Assembly (NCBI RefSeq): GCF_016427535.1 | Contig: NZ_JAELXV010000004.1 | Span: 62,001 to 126,000 of the forward strand | Length of the DNA: 64,000 bases | Source: Hymenobacter sp. BT559 | GTDB lineage: Bacteria; Bacteroidota; Bacteroidia; Cytophagales; Hymenobacteraceae | Reading direction: 5' to 3' | The notes under the pieces: generated by a model | Told to the model about the DNA's origin: nothing | The model's input: the letters and a program-made list of their open reading frames with translations, nothing else | The model's database searches: none | Translations under genes and position numbers: made by a program | Part shown: positions 1-9,900 of the stretch, in pieces | Position numbering within the stretch: position 1 is the first letter of the stretch | Layout: the number at the start of each line of letters is the position of its first letter

Positions 1-366
1 GAACTGATACTTGGTATTGTGCGCGTTGCGCTGTCCGGCGCGCTCAAATAGCCAGAGCATCCACTCGCGGCGGCTTTCCTGCCCATTTTCTTCAATGGCG
101 CGGAGCACCTCTTTGGCCGTGTGCCGCTTCAAGTCGCGCAAGATGCCCGATAGATTCTCGGCTTCGCTACTAATGATAAGGTGCGCGTGGTTGGTCATGA
201 GGCACCAGGCATATAGCTCCAACCCTTTGTGCTGCTGGCAGTAGCGTAGGCTATCCACGAAGATGTCGTTGTAAAGCCGGCGCGTGAATACGTCTATCCA
301 ATTGACGGTAGCAAAGCTGACGAAGTACAGCTGCTGCGAATCACGGACTTTGTATTTCTCACTCAT
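1..366 (-). CDS. REP-associated tyrosine transposase (RAYT), Y1/IS200-like, partial
   Basis: The minus frame opens at an ATG at 366 and stays open for 122 codons to the window edge, so the C-terminus is missing. The protein has the Y1 transposase HUH motif (TNHAHLI, His60 and His62), followed by a helix with LSGILRDLKRHTAKE and an ESRREWML segment typical of the RAYT branch common in Bacteroidota. Family knowledge: RAYTs are single-copy, domesticated relatives of IS200 transposases that nick and join single-stranded REP palindromes. A 212-bp palindrome lies directly upstream (413-624), the expected genetic partner. The helix position often occupied by Tyr in Y1 enzymes reads His here (KRHTA), so the catalytic Tyr cannot be confirmed from the visible part. 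Confidence 0.85.
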   Translation of the reverse strand, partial: MSEKYKVRDSQQLYFVSFATVNWIDVFTRRLYNDIFVDSLRYCQQHKGLELYAWCLMTNHAHLIISSEAENLSGILRDLKRHTAKEVLRAIEENGQESRREWMLWLFERAGQRNAHNTKYQF

Positions 367-412
367 CGCGGTAAAGAAACAGATTTAGCGCGAGTATAGG
401 CCGAGTATACGC

Positions 413-624
413 AAGCACTGGCGCGAGTTTAGCGCAGCGTAACTCGTGCCTAGCTATGACGTGGAGGCTGTGCCTCCACTGCCGCAACGCGGCAAGCTTG
501 CGTAAGGGCTTCAGCTACAAACTGACAAATCAAACGTCGATTGCCGCTAAAGCGGCAGTGGAGGTGTAACCTCCACATCATGACCAGGCACGAGTTACGC
601 TGCGCTAAACTCGCGCCAGTGCTT
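413..624. repeat. REP-like long palindrome, complete copy A
   Basis: The outer arms 413-450 and 587-624 are perfect 38-bp inverted repeats. Inside lie nested hairpins: 461-468 with 472-479 (GTGGAGGC, loop TGT), and GCCGC-aac-GCGGC at 481-493. A mirrored pair sits in the right half near 542-575. Related copies occur at 63352-63571 (complete) and 47914-47990 and 48704-48740 (partial). Its place directly upstream of the RAYT gene suggests it is the element that enzyme mobilises; this is inference. Confidence 0.85.
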
Positions 625-641
625 ACCAATACTTACCAGTG

Positions 642-1907
642 CTAGCTCGACAATGCTAAGCCCTGCGTGGAATTAGCCTGGGCGGGCAACTCGGTACGTA
701 CCGCTGGCTGCTGGTGTAGCGAGCGCCAGTGTAGCGCACCTAGGCCGAGGGCCAGCACACCTTGCACTAACACCGTGTTTTGCACGCCGATGTGCTGCGC
801 CGCTACCCCCACCAGCAGGCTACCTAGGGGCACCATGCCCGTGTAGGCCAGCACGTAGAAGCTGATGACCCGCCCGCGCATGGCGGGGTCGGCGGTGGTT
901 TGCAGCAGCGTGTTGCTGATGGTGATTTGCGACATCATGCCGAACGCGCCCACCGCAATAAACGCGAGGGCCAGCGGGTACCACGGAGTGTGCGAAAACA
1001 GGATGAGCCCGACCCCAAAAATGAGGGTGTTGGTGGCTAGTATTCGGTGCAGGTTGGTTCCCGGCGGGCGCGAGGCCAGGTACAGCGCCCCAATAAACGC
1101 CCCCAGGCCGATGGAGCTGTCGATGAGCCCGAACGTGGTGGCCGTGCCGTGAAAAATGTCTTTGGCGTACACCGGCATCAAGGTGGTGAAGGGCAGCACC
1201 AGCAAGCTTACTGCCGCCAGCATCAGAATGATATACCGAATATCGGGGGTGGTACGCACGTACTGAAACCCTTCTTTCAGCTCGCCCAGGATGTTTTTGG
1301 CGTGCGGCTTGGCCACGTAAGCCGGCCGCTTGATGGCCAGCAGCGAGCCAATGACGGCCACGAAGCTCAGCGTATTGAGCGCGAAGCAGGTGGTGGCGCC
1401 CAGGGCCTCGATGGCTAGCCCGGCCACGGCAGGCCCTATCAGCTTCGAGAGATTGACCATGGACGAATTGAGGGCCAGGGCGTTGGGTAAGTCCTGCTTG
1501 TCTTCCACCAGTTCGTGCACCAGCGATTGTCGGGCCGGCACATCAAAGCCGTTGATGATGCCCAGCACCACGCTCAGCCCCAGGATGCCCCACACCGCAC
1601 CCGGGCGGCCAAACACCAGCAGCGTGAGCAGCGCGGCCTGCACCATCGAGAGCACCTGCGTGGTGAGCAGCACGCGGTAGCGGTTGTAGCGGTCGGCCAC
1701 GCCGCCGCCCACCAGCGTAAACGCCGCCGATGGAAACATGGTGGCAAACACGCTCAGCCCGAGCATAAACTTGGAGTTGGTTTGGGCATAGATGACCCAG
1801 CTCACGGCCGTTTTTTGCATCCAGGTGCCCAGCAGCGAGAGGGCCTGCCCCGTAAAGTAAAGACGAAAATTGCGGCTTCGCAGCGCGCGGAAAGTGCTTG
1901 TATTCAT
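642..1907 (-). CDS. MFS transporter, EntS/MFS_3-type exporter
   Basis: This is a 421-residue integral membrane protein with about 12 hydrophobic segments. The N-terminus (NFRLYFTGQALSLLGTWMQ) and the loop 2-3 signature (GGGVADRYNRYRV) match the MFS_3 / enterobactin-exporter branch, which usually exports siderophores or drugs by proton antiport. I chose the ATG at 1907 because it gives the usual short cytoplasmic N-terminus; a GTG at 1943 would add 12 residues. The gene lies 39 bp downstream of a marR gene on the same strand, so the two are probably co-transcribed and controlled by that MarR protein. The substrate cannot be read from the sequence. Confidence 0.85.
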   Translation of the reverse strand: MNTSTFRALRSRNFRLYFTGQALSLLGTWMQKTAVSWVIYAQTNSKFMLGLSVFATMFPSAAFTLVGGGVADRYNRYRVLLTTQVLSMVQAALLTLLVFGRPGAVWGILGLSVVLGIINGFDVPARQSLVHELVEDKQDLPNALALNSSMVNLSKLIGPAVAGLAIEALGATTCFALNTLSFVAVIGSLLAIKRPAYVAKPHAKNILGELKEGFQYVRTTPDIRYIILMLAAVSLLVLPFTTLMPVYAKDIFHGTATTFGLIDSSIGLGAFIGALYLASRPPGTNLHRILATNTLIFGVGLILFSHTPWYPLALAFIAVGAFGMMSQITISNTLLQTTADPAMRGRVISFYVLAYTGMVPLGSLLVGVAAQHIGVQNTVLVQGVLALGLGALHWRSLHQQPAVRTELPAQANSTQGLALSS

Positions 1908-1946
1908 AGTAGTAATAAACGGGAGGCCTAGGGGCGCTCCCACTAG

Positions 1947-2399
1947 TTATTCGCTGGCAACCAGCTTGGTGAGCACCGGCAGCGCCTGCTGCAAGGCCGC
2001 TAGTTCGGCGGCCGAGCAGTGCTGGGTGAGGGTGGCGTGCAGCCACTCGTCACGCTCCTGGCGGGCGGTTTGCAGCAGCTGGCGGCCAGCGTCGGAAATG
2101 GCGATGTGCACCTTGCGCCGGTCGGTAGCCGAGGGCCGGCGCTCGATGTAGCCGCCCTCGGCCAAGTGGCGCAGTATCTGCGACATCGACTGGGTGGTGA
2201 CCTTCTCCATCTCGGCCAATTCGCTGGGCAACAAGTGTGGGTGCTGGTCGAGCAGGCGCACCACCGAGCGCTCGGTGAGCGAAAGCTTTTCGCGGGTGGG
2301 CGAGTGGGCCCGCAGTTTCTTCACTAGCCGCGTTACCACGGTGCGCAACTCGGTGGCCAAGTGCTGGGCGTCGTCGGGGGCAAAAGCTTGAGTAGCCAT
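1947..2399 (-). CDS. MarR-family transcriptional regulator
   Basis: The 150-residue protein has the MarR winged-helix layout: N-terminal dimerisation helices, recognition helix region LLPSELAEMEKVTTQSMSQILRHLAEGGYIERR, then the wing DRRKVHIAIS and a C-terminal dimer helix. MarR proteins usually repress their own operon and a linked efflux pump and release DNA on binding a small aromatic ligand. The MFS exporter follows directly. I chose the ATG at 2399; a TTG at 2408 is possible but would put the start inside the palindromic upstream region, the likely operator. Confidence 0.88.
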   Translation of the reverse strand: MATQAFAPDDAQHLATELRTVVTRLVKKLRAHSPTREKLSLTERSVVRLLDQHPHLLPSELAEMEKVTTQSMSQILRHLAEGGYIERRPSATDRRKVHIAISDAGRQLLQTARQERDEWLHATLTQHCSAAELAALQQALPVLTKLVASE

Positions 2400-2405
2400 A
2401 GTTAC

Positions 2406-2432
2406 CAAGTAAACTTGTTAAGTAAGCTTACT
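2406..2432. promoter_or_regulatory. Probable MarR operator: two adjacent palindromes
   Basis: Just upstream of the marR start lie CAAGT-aa-ACTTG (2406-2417) and the perfect 12-mer AGTAAGCTTACT (2421-2432), about 15 bp apart centre to centre. MarR dimers bind AT-rich palindromes of this size next to their own promoter. The sequence is AT-rich in a GC-rich genome. Binding is inferred from position and symmetry only. Confidence 0.5.
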
Positions 2433-2596
2433 ATTATTTAACTATGCAATGCCTGCAAAAGTTTGCGGAGATTCTTATTCTTACGCCCCCTCCCATCGCC
2501 TATAGATAAGAGGTATACTCGCCGCCGCTTCTCTGGCCTACCAGACAAGCCGTTTCATACCCAGTCGTTTTGCAGATGGTGTATTGGCTAAGAAGC

Positions 2597-2735
2597 TGTT
2601 TGAGTTAGCCGGAAACAGGCCAAGATGTCTGTCATTGCGAGCGCAGCGAAGCAATCGCACCTGTTCAGTCGCGCCGCTCGAGTGTGATTGCTTCACTGCG
2701 CTCGCAATGACAGACGTTTTTAGCTAACTCAAACA
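2597..2735. repeat. Long inverted repeat, GTCATTGCGAGCGC family
   Basis: Arms 2627-2660 and 2682-2715 (34 bp) pair with two mismatches, and an outer 13-bp pair (2597-2609 with 2723-2735) is perfect. The core resembles that of the element at 38568-38679, which differs in arm length and loop. It has no coding capacity. The rest of 2400-2919 holds only the marR upstream region and the SDR upstream region; I see no other gene there. Confidence 0.8.
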
Positions 2736-2919
2736 CGCCCTGAGTAGCCCTGCGCCTCAAGTGGCTATGGTGGCGAGCGCATTTGGCGTGCCTAGGTCTA
2801 AAAAGATGCTCCAAGTGGCCGCTAGCCTCGTTTTGCCTACGCAATTCCTCAATTAGCCTACAATCTCCTCCTAGGCCGCCGGCAACCTTTGCAGTGTTAT
2901 TAACGCACCCAACTACCTT

Positions 2920-3798
2920 ATGGCACAGCAACAAACAGCCGACAGCGGCACCGCCACCACACCGGGCAAAGTATGGTTTATTACGGGGGCCTCGCGCGGT
3001 TTTGGCCGCATCTGGACCGAGGCCGCCCTGCAACGAGGCGATAAGGTGGCCGCCACGGCCCGCTCGCTGGCTAGCCTAGCCGACCTCCAAGCTGCCTACG
3101 GGGCCAACGTCTTAACATTGGCCATGGACGTCACCCAGCCCGACCAAGTGGCGGCGGCCGTGGCGCAGGCGCACGCCCACTTCGGCCGGCTCGATGTGGT
3201 GCTCAACAATGCCGGCTACTCGCTGGTCGGCACCATTGAGGAAGCCAGCGCGGCGGACGTGCGAGCGCTCTACGAAACCAATATTTTTGGTACGCTGGCC
3301 GTTATCCAGGCCGCGCTGCCGCTGCTACGAGCCCAAGGCCACGGGCATATCATCGGCATTTCGAGCGGGCTAGGGCTGGTGAGCCTGCCGCTGATTGGCT
3401 ACTACTGCTCTTCCAAGTGGGCCTTCGAGGCGATTCACGAAAGCCTGGCCATCGAAATAAAACCGTTTGGCCTGCACGTCACGCTGGTCGAGCCGGGCGC
3501 CTACGCCACCGAGTTTGGCAGCGACAACTCCCTGAAGTTTGCGCCTAGCATGGATAGCTACGCCGATTTTCGGACCAACTTTATGGCGCGTCTAAAAGGG
3601 TCCGAAGGCGGCGACCCGCGGGCCACGCCTCCGGCGCTGTTCGCCGTTGTGGATGCGGCCGAGCCGCCGCTCCGTATTTTCCTAGGTAGCCAAAATCTGC
3701 CCTGGGTGCGGGCCACCTACGCCGAGCGGCTCGCCACCTGGGAGCAGTGGGCCCCCGTGTCGGATGCCGCCCAGGGTACTGCCGGTAAGGCTCATTAA
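2920..3798 (+). CDS. Short-chain dehydrogenase/reductase (SDR)
   Basis: The 292-residue classical SDR has the Rossmann glycine motif TGASRGFG (residues 22-29), the NNAG motif, and the catalytic YCSSK (Tyr162, Lys166). It should catalyse NAD(P)-dependent oxidation or reduction of an alcohol or carbonyl in the cytoplasm; the substrate is unknown. The first 16 residues before the first strand are polar and low in complexity. The ATG at 2920 is the only good start. A divergent-family AraC regulator gene follows 113 bp downstream on the same strand and may control it, a common arrangement for SDR genes in this phylum. Confidence 0.88.
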   Translation: MAQQQTADSGTATTPGKVWFITGASRGFGRIWTEAALQRGDKVAATARSLASLADLQAAYGANVLTLAMDVTQPDQVAAAVAQAHAHFGRLDVVLNNAGYSLVGTIEEASAADVRALYETNIFGTLAVIQAALPLLRAQGHGHIIGISSGLGLVSLPLIGYYCSSKWAFEAIHESLAIEIKPFGLHVTLVEPGAYATEFGSDNSLKFAPSMDSYADFRTNFMARLKGSEGGDPRATPPALFAVVDAAEPPLRIFLGSQNLPWVRATYAERLATWEQWAPVSDAAQGTAGKAH

Positions 3799-3911
3799 GG
3801 AGCCGGCCGGTAGTCCCGCCGCCCACTTACCCAACTACTCCCTACCTTACCAGTGCGGCCACCAGCGACGCGAGGCCTTTCCGCCCGCCGCTGGTGGCTT
3901 TCGGCTGCCCC

Positions 3912-4835
3912 ATGAAAAAATCAGAAACCAGTCCGCTGCGGTTTAACTCCCTCGCTGAGGCCCACCAGGCGCTGGGCCTGCCCCAGCCCCAGCACCCGCT
4001 CATCAGCCTGCTCGACGCTGCGGCCCACCCGGTGCAGGGAGCAGCAACGCGGGAGCCCCACGTGCTCAGCTTTTATAAGATTGCCCTCAAAACCGAGGCC
4101 GGCCAAGTGGCCTACGGCCAAGGTCACTATGACTTCACGGAGGGCAGCTTGCTGCTAGCGGCCCCCAATCAGCTGCTGGGCAGCGCCCATGACACGGGTT
4201 GCCAGAGTGGCGTGGTGCTCCTAGTTCACCCGGATTTTCTGCTGGGCTATCCGCTGGCGAAAACCATCAAGCAGCACGGCTTCTTCTCCTACGCGGCCAA
4301 CGAAGCCCTGCATCTCTCCGACAAGGAAAAAGCCACCCTAGTGGCCCTGTTTGCCAATATGCAGGAGGAGCTAAGCAGCCGGCTCGATGACCTAAGCCAG
4401 GAGGTGCTACTAGCGCAGCTCGACCTACTGCTAACCTACGCCCAGCGCTTTTATCAGCGGCAGTTCCTGACCCGGCGCCCGGCCAACCGCGTGCTGCTCC
4501 AGCAGATTGACGAGTTGCTAGATGCCTATTTCGAGGCCCAGCAACCTCTTGTGCAGGGCCTGCCCACCGTGCATTACCTAGCGGCGCAAGTAAACCTAAC
4601 TCCCAGCTACCTAAGTGATATGCTGCGCTCGCTGACCGGCCAAAACGCCCAGCAGCACATCCATCACCGGCTGATTGAGCGGGCCAAGGAGCGCCTGGCG
4701 GTCACCAGCCTATCGGTGGGCGAGATTGCCTACGAGTTGGGGTTTGAACACGCCCAGTCATTTAGCCAGCTGTTCAAGGCCAAGACAAATACCACTCCCC
4801 TGGCCTTTCGGCGGTCGTTTGCCCCTCGGCGGTAG
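3912..4835 (+). CDS. AraC-family transcriptional regulator
   Basis: This 307-residue protein has an N-terminal cupin-like sensing region (about 40-130), a helical linker, and a C-terminal double helix-turn-helix (about 215-305) with LAAQVNLTPSYLSDMLRSLTG and the second HTH SVGEIAYELGFEHAQSFSQLFK. This pattern matches regulators annotated in Bacteroidota beside SDR genes. I chose the ATG at 3912; an in-frame GTG at 3894 would add six residues without similarity to the family. It follows the SDR gene in the same direction and ends convergent to susD. Confidence 0.87.
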   Translation: MKKSETSPLRFNSLAEAHQALGLPQPQHPLISLLDAAAHPVQGAATREPHVLSFYKIALKTEAGQVAYGQGHYDFTEGSLLLAAPNQLLGSAHDTGCQSGVVLLVHPDFLLGYPLAKTIKQHGFFSYAANEALHLSDKEKATLVALFANMQEELSSRLDDLSQEVLLAQLDLLLTYAQRFYQRQFLTRRPANRVLLQQIDELLDAYFEAQQPLVQGLPTVHYLAAQVNLTPSYLSDMLRSLTGQNAQQHIHHRLIERAKERLAVTSLSVGEIAYELGFEHAQSFSQLFKAKTNTTPLAFRRSFAPRR

Positions 4836-4926
4836 CAGAGGAAGTGACTTCTGGTAAGCTGTTCAAATTCGGCCGACTACTGGGCAGCGCTGCTAGACGT
4901 TGGCACGGTAATGCAGCAACCTCCTA

Positions 4927-4953
4927 GGGCCCGCGGCGGTTTGCCGCAGGCCC
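4927..4953. terminator. GC-rich hairpin between convergent genes
   Basis: The stem GGGCC-c-GCGGC pairs with GCCGC-a-GGCCC around a 5-nt loop (one mismatch). It lies between the AraC stop (4835) and the susD stop (5028), so it could end transcription in both directions. There is no clear U-tract. The rest of 4836-5027 shows nothing recognisable. Confidence 0.4.
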
Positions 4954-5027
4954 TCATACACTTTCATACTACTTTATTATCCGGCAATACTTGCAAGCCT
5001 TATCTGCTCACAAGTTCTGCTATGCCC

Positions 5028-6941
5028 TTAGTAGCCTGGGTTTTGCTCGGCCTGACGCTCGGTGGCACTCAGGGGCTGGCCGTTGCGGGAGATGCGCTCC
5101 AGGTGCGTTTGCGGAATGGGGCGCAGTTTGTGGAAGGGCTGGATGGCTACGGCATCGGGGTTGAGGTAGCGGGTGCGGACCACCAGCGTTTCGGTGCGGG
5201 CCAGGTCCTCCCAGCGGTGCAGCTCGCCGAGCAGCTCACGGGTGCGCTCATTCAGTATGAAGTGAATAAAGCGCTCGGCTGTAGAGCTCACCGAGGGCGG
5301 GTACATCTCCTTGGGGTCGTTGGTGGTGAAGCTGGCCTGCGTGGCCGTGAGGGCCGGGTAGGTGCTGGTCACGTCGCCGCGCACGCCGCCCTCGAAGCGG
5401 TAGTTAGCGTTGGGGCGCACCTCGCCGGCCTTGTAGGCGGCGCGCTGGCGCACGATGTTCACGTACTGCAAGGCTTTGTTGTAATCGCCCTTGCGGCCGT
5501 AGGCCTCCGCCGCAATCAGATAGGTTTCCGCGAAGCGAGCCAAGATGCCGTCCTTGGTGCCGGCCTCATCGGCGGCGCTGGTGCGGAAGGGGTCGGTGTA
5601 CTTGATGAGCTGCGGAAACTTGTTGCGCAGGCCTACTGCGCCGGTGGGGTCGTAGCCGGGCACCACAGTGCCGGCAGCATTGCGCACGTAGCGGGCAAAG
5701 ATGCCGTAGCGCGAGGCGTTTATTTGGGCCTGCGGAACAGGGTTTTGCGGCGTATTTACGATAACCGCAAATGCCGTATCGCCCACCGCAAACTTCGGCT
5801 GACCCACTAGTGCGGGCGTGGGCGCGTTGGCGGCGGTCCACTTGGGTAGGTTGGTGGCGCTGTTGGCAATCCAGGCCGTTTTCATCGTCTTATAAAACCG
5901 CGAATCGTTGCGGCGGTCGAAGATGTCTAGCGCATAGTTGGTGGGCATGATGCGCCGAAACGGACGGTCGTTGAGCAGGTCGCGGGCCATGCCGGGCTCA
6001 GTGTCGTACTGCAAGGTGAAGTACGAGTGCACCCGGTTGCCGAAGCGCCCGGACAGCGCGGGCACGTTTACAAACTGCGACGAGAAGATGATTTCCTTGC
6101 TCGTTTGGGCCGCCACGCTATTGGTATAGCTCGATATATCGAACAGCTTGGCGTAGTCGCTTTCCAGCGTGTAGCGGCCGCCGCTAATCACTTGGTCGGC
6201 GTAGTAAGCCGCGCTGTCGATGTCGGTGGGCCGCTGCCCGCGCACGTCGGTGATGGCGCTGCCGCGGGTCAGGTACACCTTGGCTAGGTAGTGCTGAGCC
6301 GCGCCCTGGGTGGCCCGCCCAAAGTCGCTGGTGGTCGGCGCTAGGTTGGTAGCGGCAAAGCGTAAGTCGCTGATAATGGTCCGGTACACGTCGGGCACGG
6401 GGGCGCGGGTGTACTCGAGCTGCACGCCCTCGGTGGGCTGCAGCACCAGCGGAATGGCCCCGTACTGCTGTACCAGCTGAAAGTAGTAGTAGGCGCGCAA
6501 AAAGCGCAGCTCGGCCAGGCGCTGGTTTTTCTGGACGTCGGTGCGCAGCGTAGTGGTGCCCTGGATGGCGGGGATGCGTGCAATGCCGATGTTGCAGCGG
6601 TTGATGCCGTCGTAGTCGGCCGTCCACACGCCATCCACGAAGCCATCGGAAGAGTTGAGGCGGCTGTCGTAAATATCCCACCAGTAGAAGTTTACCTGGT
6701 CGGCGTAGGTTAGCTCATCTACCCCAAAGTTGAACATGGCGTAGGAGTGCTCGTTGGCAAACTTGTAGCGGGTTTGCTCATAGCTCGACTTCACGAGGTC
6801 TTCCAGCCCCTGCTCGGTGCTGAAATAGTCGTTGGTGAGGGTCGAAACCAGTTCTTCGTTGAGGTAGTCTTTGCACGAGCCCAGGCCCAGCCCAAGCAGC
6901 GCCGTAAAGCCCAGAGTACGGAAAGTACGGGTAATTTTCAT
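5028..6941 (-). CDS. RagB/SusD-family nutrient-uptake outer membrane lipoprotein
   Basis: The 637-residue protein starts with a lipoprotein signal ending at GSC (Cys23), followed by KDYLNEE and a long TPR-rich SusD fold, including LRAYYYFQLVQQYG and the C-terminal LNERTRELLGELHRWEDLART typical of the family. SusD proteins sit on the cell surface as the lid of the SusC channel and bind oligosaccharides or other polymers. It lies 27 bp after susC and is certainly co-transcribed. No glycoside hydrolase or other degradative enzyme is next to the pair, so the ligand is not indicated by context. Confidence 0.93.
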   Translation of the reverse strand: MKITRTFRTLGFTALLGLGLGSCKDYLNEELVSTLTNDYFSTEQGLEDLVKSSYEQTRYKFANEHSYAMFNFGVDELTYADQVNFYWWDIYDSRLNSSDGFVDGVWTADYDGINRCNIGIARIPAIQGTTTLRTDVQKNQRLAELRFLRAYYYFQLVQQYGAIPLVLQPTEGVQLEYTRAPVPDVYRTIISDLRFAATNLAPTTSDFGRATQGAAQHYLAKVYLTRGSAITDVRGQRPTDIDSAAYYADQVISGGRYTLESDYAKLFDISSYTNSVAAQTSKEIIFSSQFVNVPALSGRFGNRVHSYFTLQYDTEPGMARDLLNDRPFRRIMPTNYALDIFDRRNDSRFYKTMKTAWIANSATNLPKWTAANAPTPALVGQPKFAVGDTAFAVIVNTPQNPVPQAQINASRYGIFARYVRNAAGTVVPGYDPTGAVGLRNKFPQLIKYTDPFRTSAADEAGTKDGILARFAETYLIAAEAYGRKGDYNKALQYVNIVRQRAAYKAGEVRPNANYRFEGGVRGDVTSTYPALTATQASFTTNDPKEMYPPSVSSTAERFIHFILNERTRELLGELHRWEDLARTETLVVRTRYLNPDAVAIQPFHKLRPIPQTHLERISRNGQPLSATERQAEQNPGY

Positions 6942-6968
6942 GAGAGATAGCAGCGGAGTGGGTGGGAA

Positions 6969-9900
6969 TTAGAAGCCGAGGCGCAGGCCCACGATGAGGC
7001 TTTTGGTACCTAGGTTGCGGGCCTGGGCCAGTTCGCCCGAGGTAGAGCCAACGTCGCTGGCTTCGGGGTCAAGGCCCCGGAATTTGGTGAACAGGAAGGG
7101 ATTGACCGCGTTGACGTAGATGGCCAGGTTGTTCGCCCGAATTTTGGTGCTGATGGCCGGCGGCACGGTGTAGGTGAGCGAGATGTTGCGCACCCGCACA
7201 AAGCTGCCGCTCACGAAGGGGTAGCCCGAGTTGTTTTTAGCCGCATCCTGGCCGATGGCCGGGCGCGGGTTCTCGTTGCTGGGGTTGGTGGGCGTCCAGT
7301 AGTCCACGGCTTGGCCGGGGTAGCGCCCGCCTAGGCCCGGCGAGTAGCCAGTAGCCACCAGCTGCCCTACCCGGACGTACACCAGGAAGCTCAACTCGAA
7401 GGCTTTATACGTCAGCGTATTGTTGAGGCTGCCGCTCCACTTGGGGCGGTTCGAGCCAAGTATCACAAAGTCGTTGGCGTTGATGATGTTATTGCCATCC
7501 TGGTCTACTACCTTGATTTCGCCAGGCTTGGCGCCGTACACCTTGGCCGCGTCGGCCTCCGAGGTTTGCCAGATGCCGTTGTTCTGGTAGTTGTAGTACA
7601 CGCCCAGTGGCTGGCCGATAAACCAGCGGTTGCCCACGTCGCTCACCGCGCCCGAGGCCAGGCTCACAAACTCCTCTTTGTTGCGGGTAAATACGTAGTC
7701 GGTGCTCCAGCGGAAGTTTTTCGTTTCTACGTTCACCGTTGTCAGGCCCACCTCCACGCCGCTGTTGCGGGTGGCACCCACGTTTTGCAAGATGCTCACC
7801 ACGCCGCTCACCGCGGGCAGGGCGCGCGGCAGCAGCAGGTCGGTGGTATTGGCGCGGTACACTTCGACCGAGCCCGTGATGCGGTTTTTGAAGAAGCCAA
7901 AATCTACCCCTAGGTTGAGGGTCGAGGTGCGCTCCCACTTCAGGTTGGGGTTGGGTAGGCCGCCTAGGGTGCCGGGCAGCGTGCCGGGCGTGGGCGAGTA
8001 GCCGTAGGCGGGCGTTTCGTTGAAGGCATAGGCCGACTGCTGCAAGGTGCCACCCGTAGTGTAGGGGTCTACCGAGGCCTGGCCTACGGTGCCGTAGCCG
8101 CCGCGCAGCTTTAGCTCGCTCACCACAGCCACATTGCGCAAGAAGTTCTCCTGCTGTACTTTCCAGGCCACGGCCACCGATGGGAAGAAGCTCCACTTAT
8201 TGCCCGGCGCCAGCACCGACGCGCCATCGGCGCGCCCGGTCAGCGTCAGCAAGTAGCGGTCGAGGTAGCCGTAGTTGACGCGGCCCATCCACGAGGCCAG
8301 CGACCGCGCCGTGTAGTAGCTGCTGAAGCCGTTGGCCGCCGCCTTGTAGGTCGAGCTTAGGTTGTACCACTTCTGGCTGTCGTAGGGCAGGTCCAGCGCG
8401 TTCACCGACGAGCCTTCGCCGCGGTCGGACTGCACGCTTTGCAGCGCCGTGAGGCTCAGCGAGTGCTTGTCGCCAAACTGCCGGTCGTAGAACAGCAGGT
8501 TTTCCACCACATAAGTAAAATTCTGCCCCTGGTCGTACTGCCCATACGACACCGAGTTGGGCCCGCCCGCATCGCGGGAAATGGCCCGCGCCGACTGGAA
8601 AATACCCGTGCGGTTGTTGCGGAAATCAGGCCCCACGTTCAGGCGGTAGCGCAGGCCCTTCACGAAGGGCAGCTGCACATCGGCGTAAAAGCTGCCGAAG
8701 AAACGCGTCACGCGCCGCTCGTTGAAAGCATTGCTTTGCTCGCGCAGCGGGTTAAAAATCAGCGGGTCGCCGCCAGGATTGGTGATAAATGCACCATCGG
8801 GCGTGTAGGGCACGGCGTAGGGCAGCTGCCCGGTAGCCCGGCCGTAGACGTCGGGCCCGTAGTTCTGCACCGATAGGCTGGCATTGGTCGAGGCCCCTAG
8901 AGTCACGATAGGGTTTACCTTGAAGTCGAGGGTAGCGCGGGCGTTGTAGCGCGCAAAATCCTGACCTGGCTGAATGCCGTTCTGCTTGAGGTAGCCTACC
9001 GACATGGAAGCCCGCAGCTTGTCGGTGCCGCCGCTGGCGCTGAGCTGGTGGTTTTGGGTAAGGGCCGTGCGCAGGGCCAGGTCCTGCCAGTCGGTGGTGC
9101 GCACTTTGCTGGCGTCATAAATCGGGATTTGCGTCACGCCAGCTCCGTAGAGAGCTTTTTCGGCGTCGGTAGTGGGGCGAGTAGCCACCACGCGGTTGGC
9201 GCGGTCTACCCACTCGTAGCCGTCGGCGATGCCTTCCCAGGCATTCAAATCCTTGACGCCAAAAAGCGCAAAGTCGCGGGCCGGGTCGGCGTAGAGCGGC
9301 GCATAGGTGCCGTTGGCGCGGTTGGCCTCGCGCTGCACTTCCAGGAAGCCGCCGCCGTTAAACAGGTTCAGGGTGCGCGAGGCGCGGTCGGCGCTGAAGT
9401 AGGTATTGTAGTTAATCGAAAACTTACCTTCCTGCCCGCGCTTGGTGGTCACAATCACGACCCCGTTGGCCCCGCGCGAGCCGTAGATGGCGGTAGCCGA
9501 AGCATCTTTCAGAATCTCGACCGACTGAATATCCTGGGGGTTAAAATCATTGAGGCCAGTGCCTTGCGCCAGCGGAATACCATCGACCACGTACAACGGC
9601 TCGTTGGAGGCCCGCACCGAGCGGTTGCCTCGGATGCGGATGGCCGGCACCTCGCCGGGCCGGAAATTGCCCCCGGCTACGTCTACCCCCGCCGCCCGGC
9701 CTTGCAGCGCCTGCGTGATGTTCTGGGTCTGTACCTGCTGGATTTCCTTGGCCGACACCGACGAGAGGGCGCCGGTCACATCGCTCTTTTTCTGCGAGCC
9801 GTAGCCGACCACCACTACTTCGTCGAGGCCCTTGGCCTCGCCTTGCAGCCCTAGGTTAATGACCGACTGCCCGGCAATCTGCACTTCCTGGGTAGCATAG

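Noticed and set aside
4911..5810. 299-codon plus-strand frame
   Set aside because: It is antisense to susD and partly runs beyond it; its protein is low in complexity (Gly/Val/Ala-rich) and matches no family.
9048..9854. 268-codon plus-strand frame
   Set aside because: Antisense to susC, whose domains are unmistakable; long shadow frames are common in GC-rich DNA.
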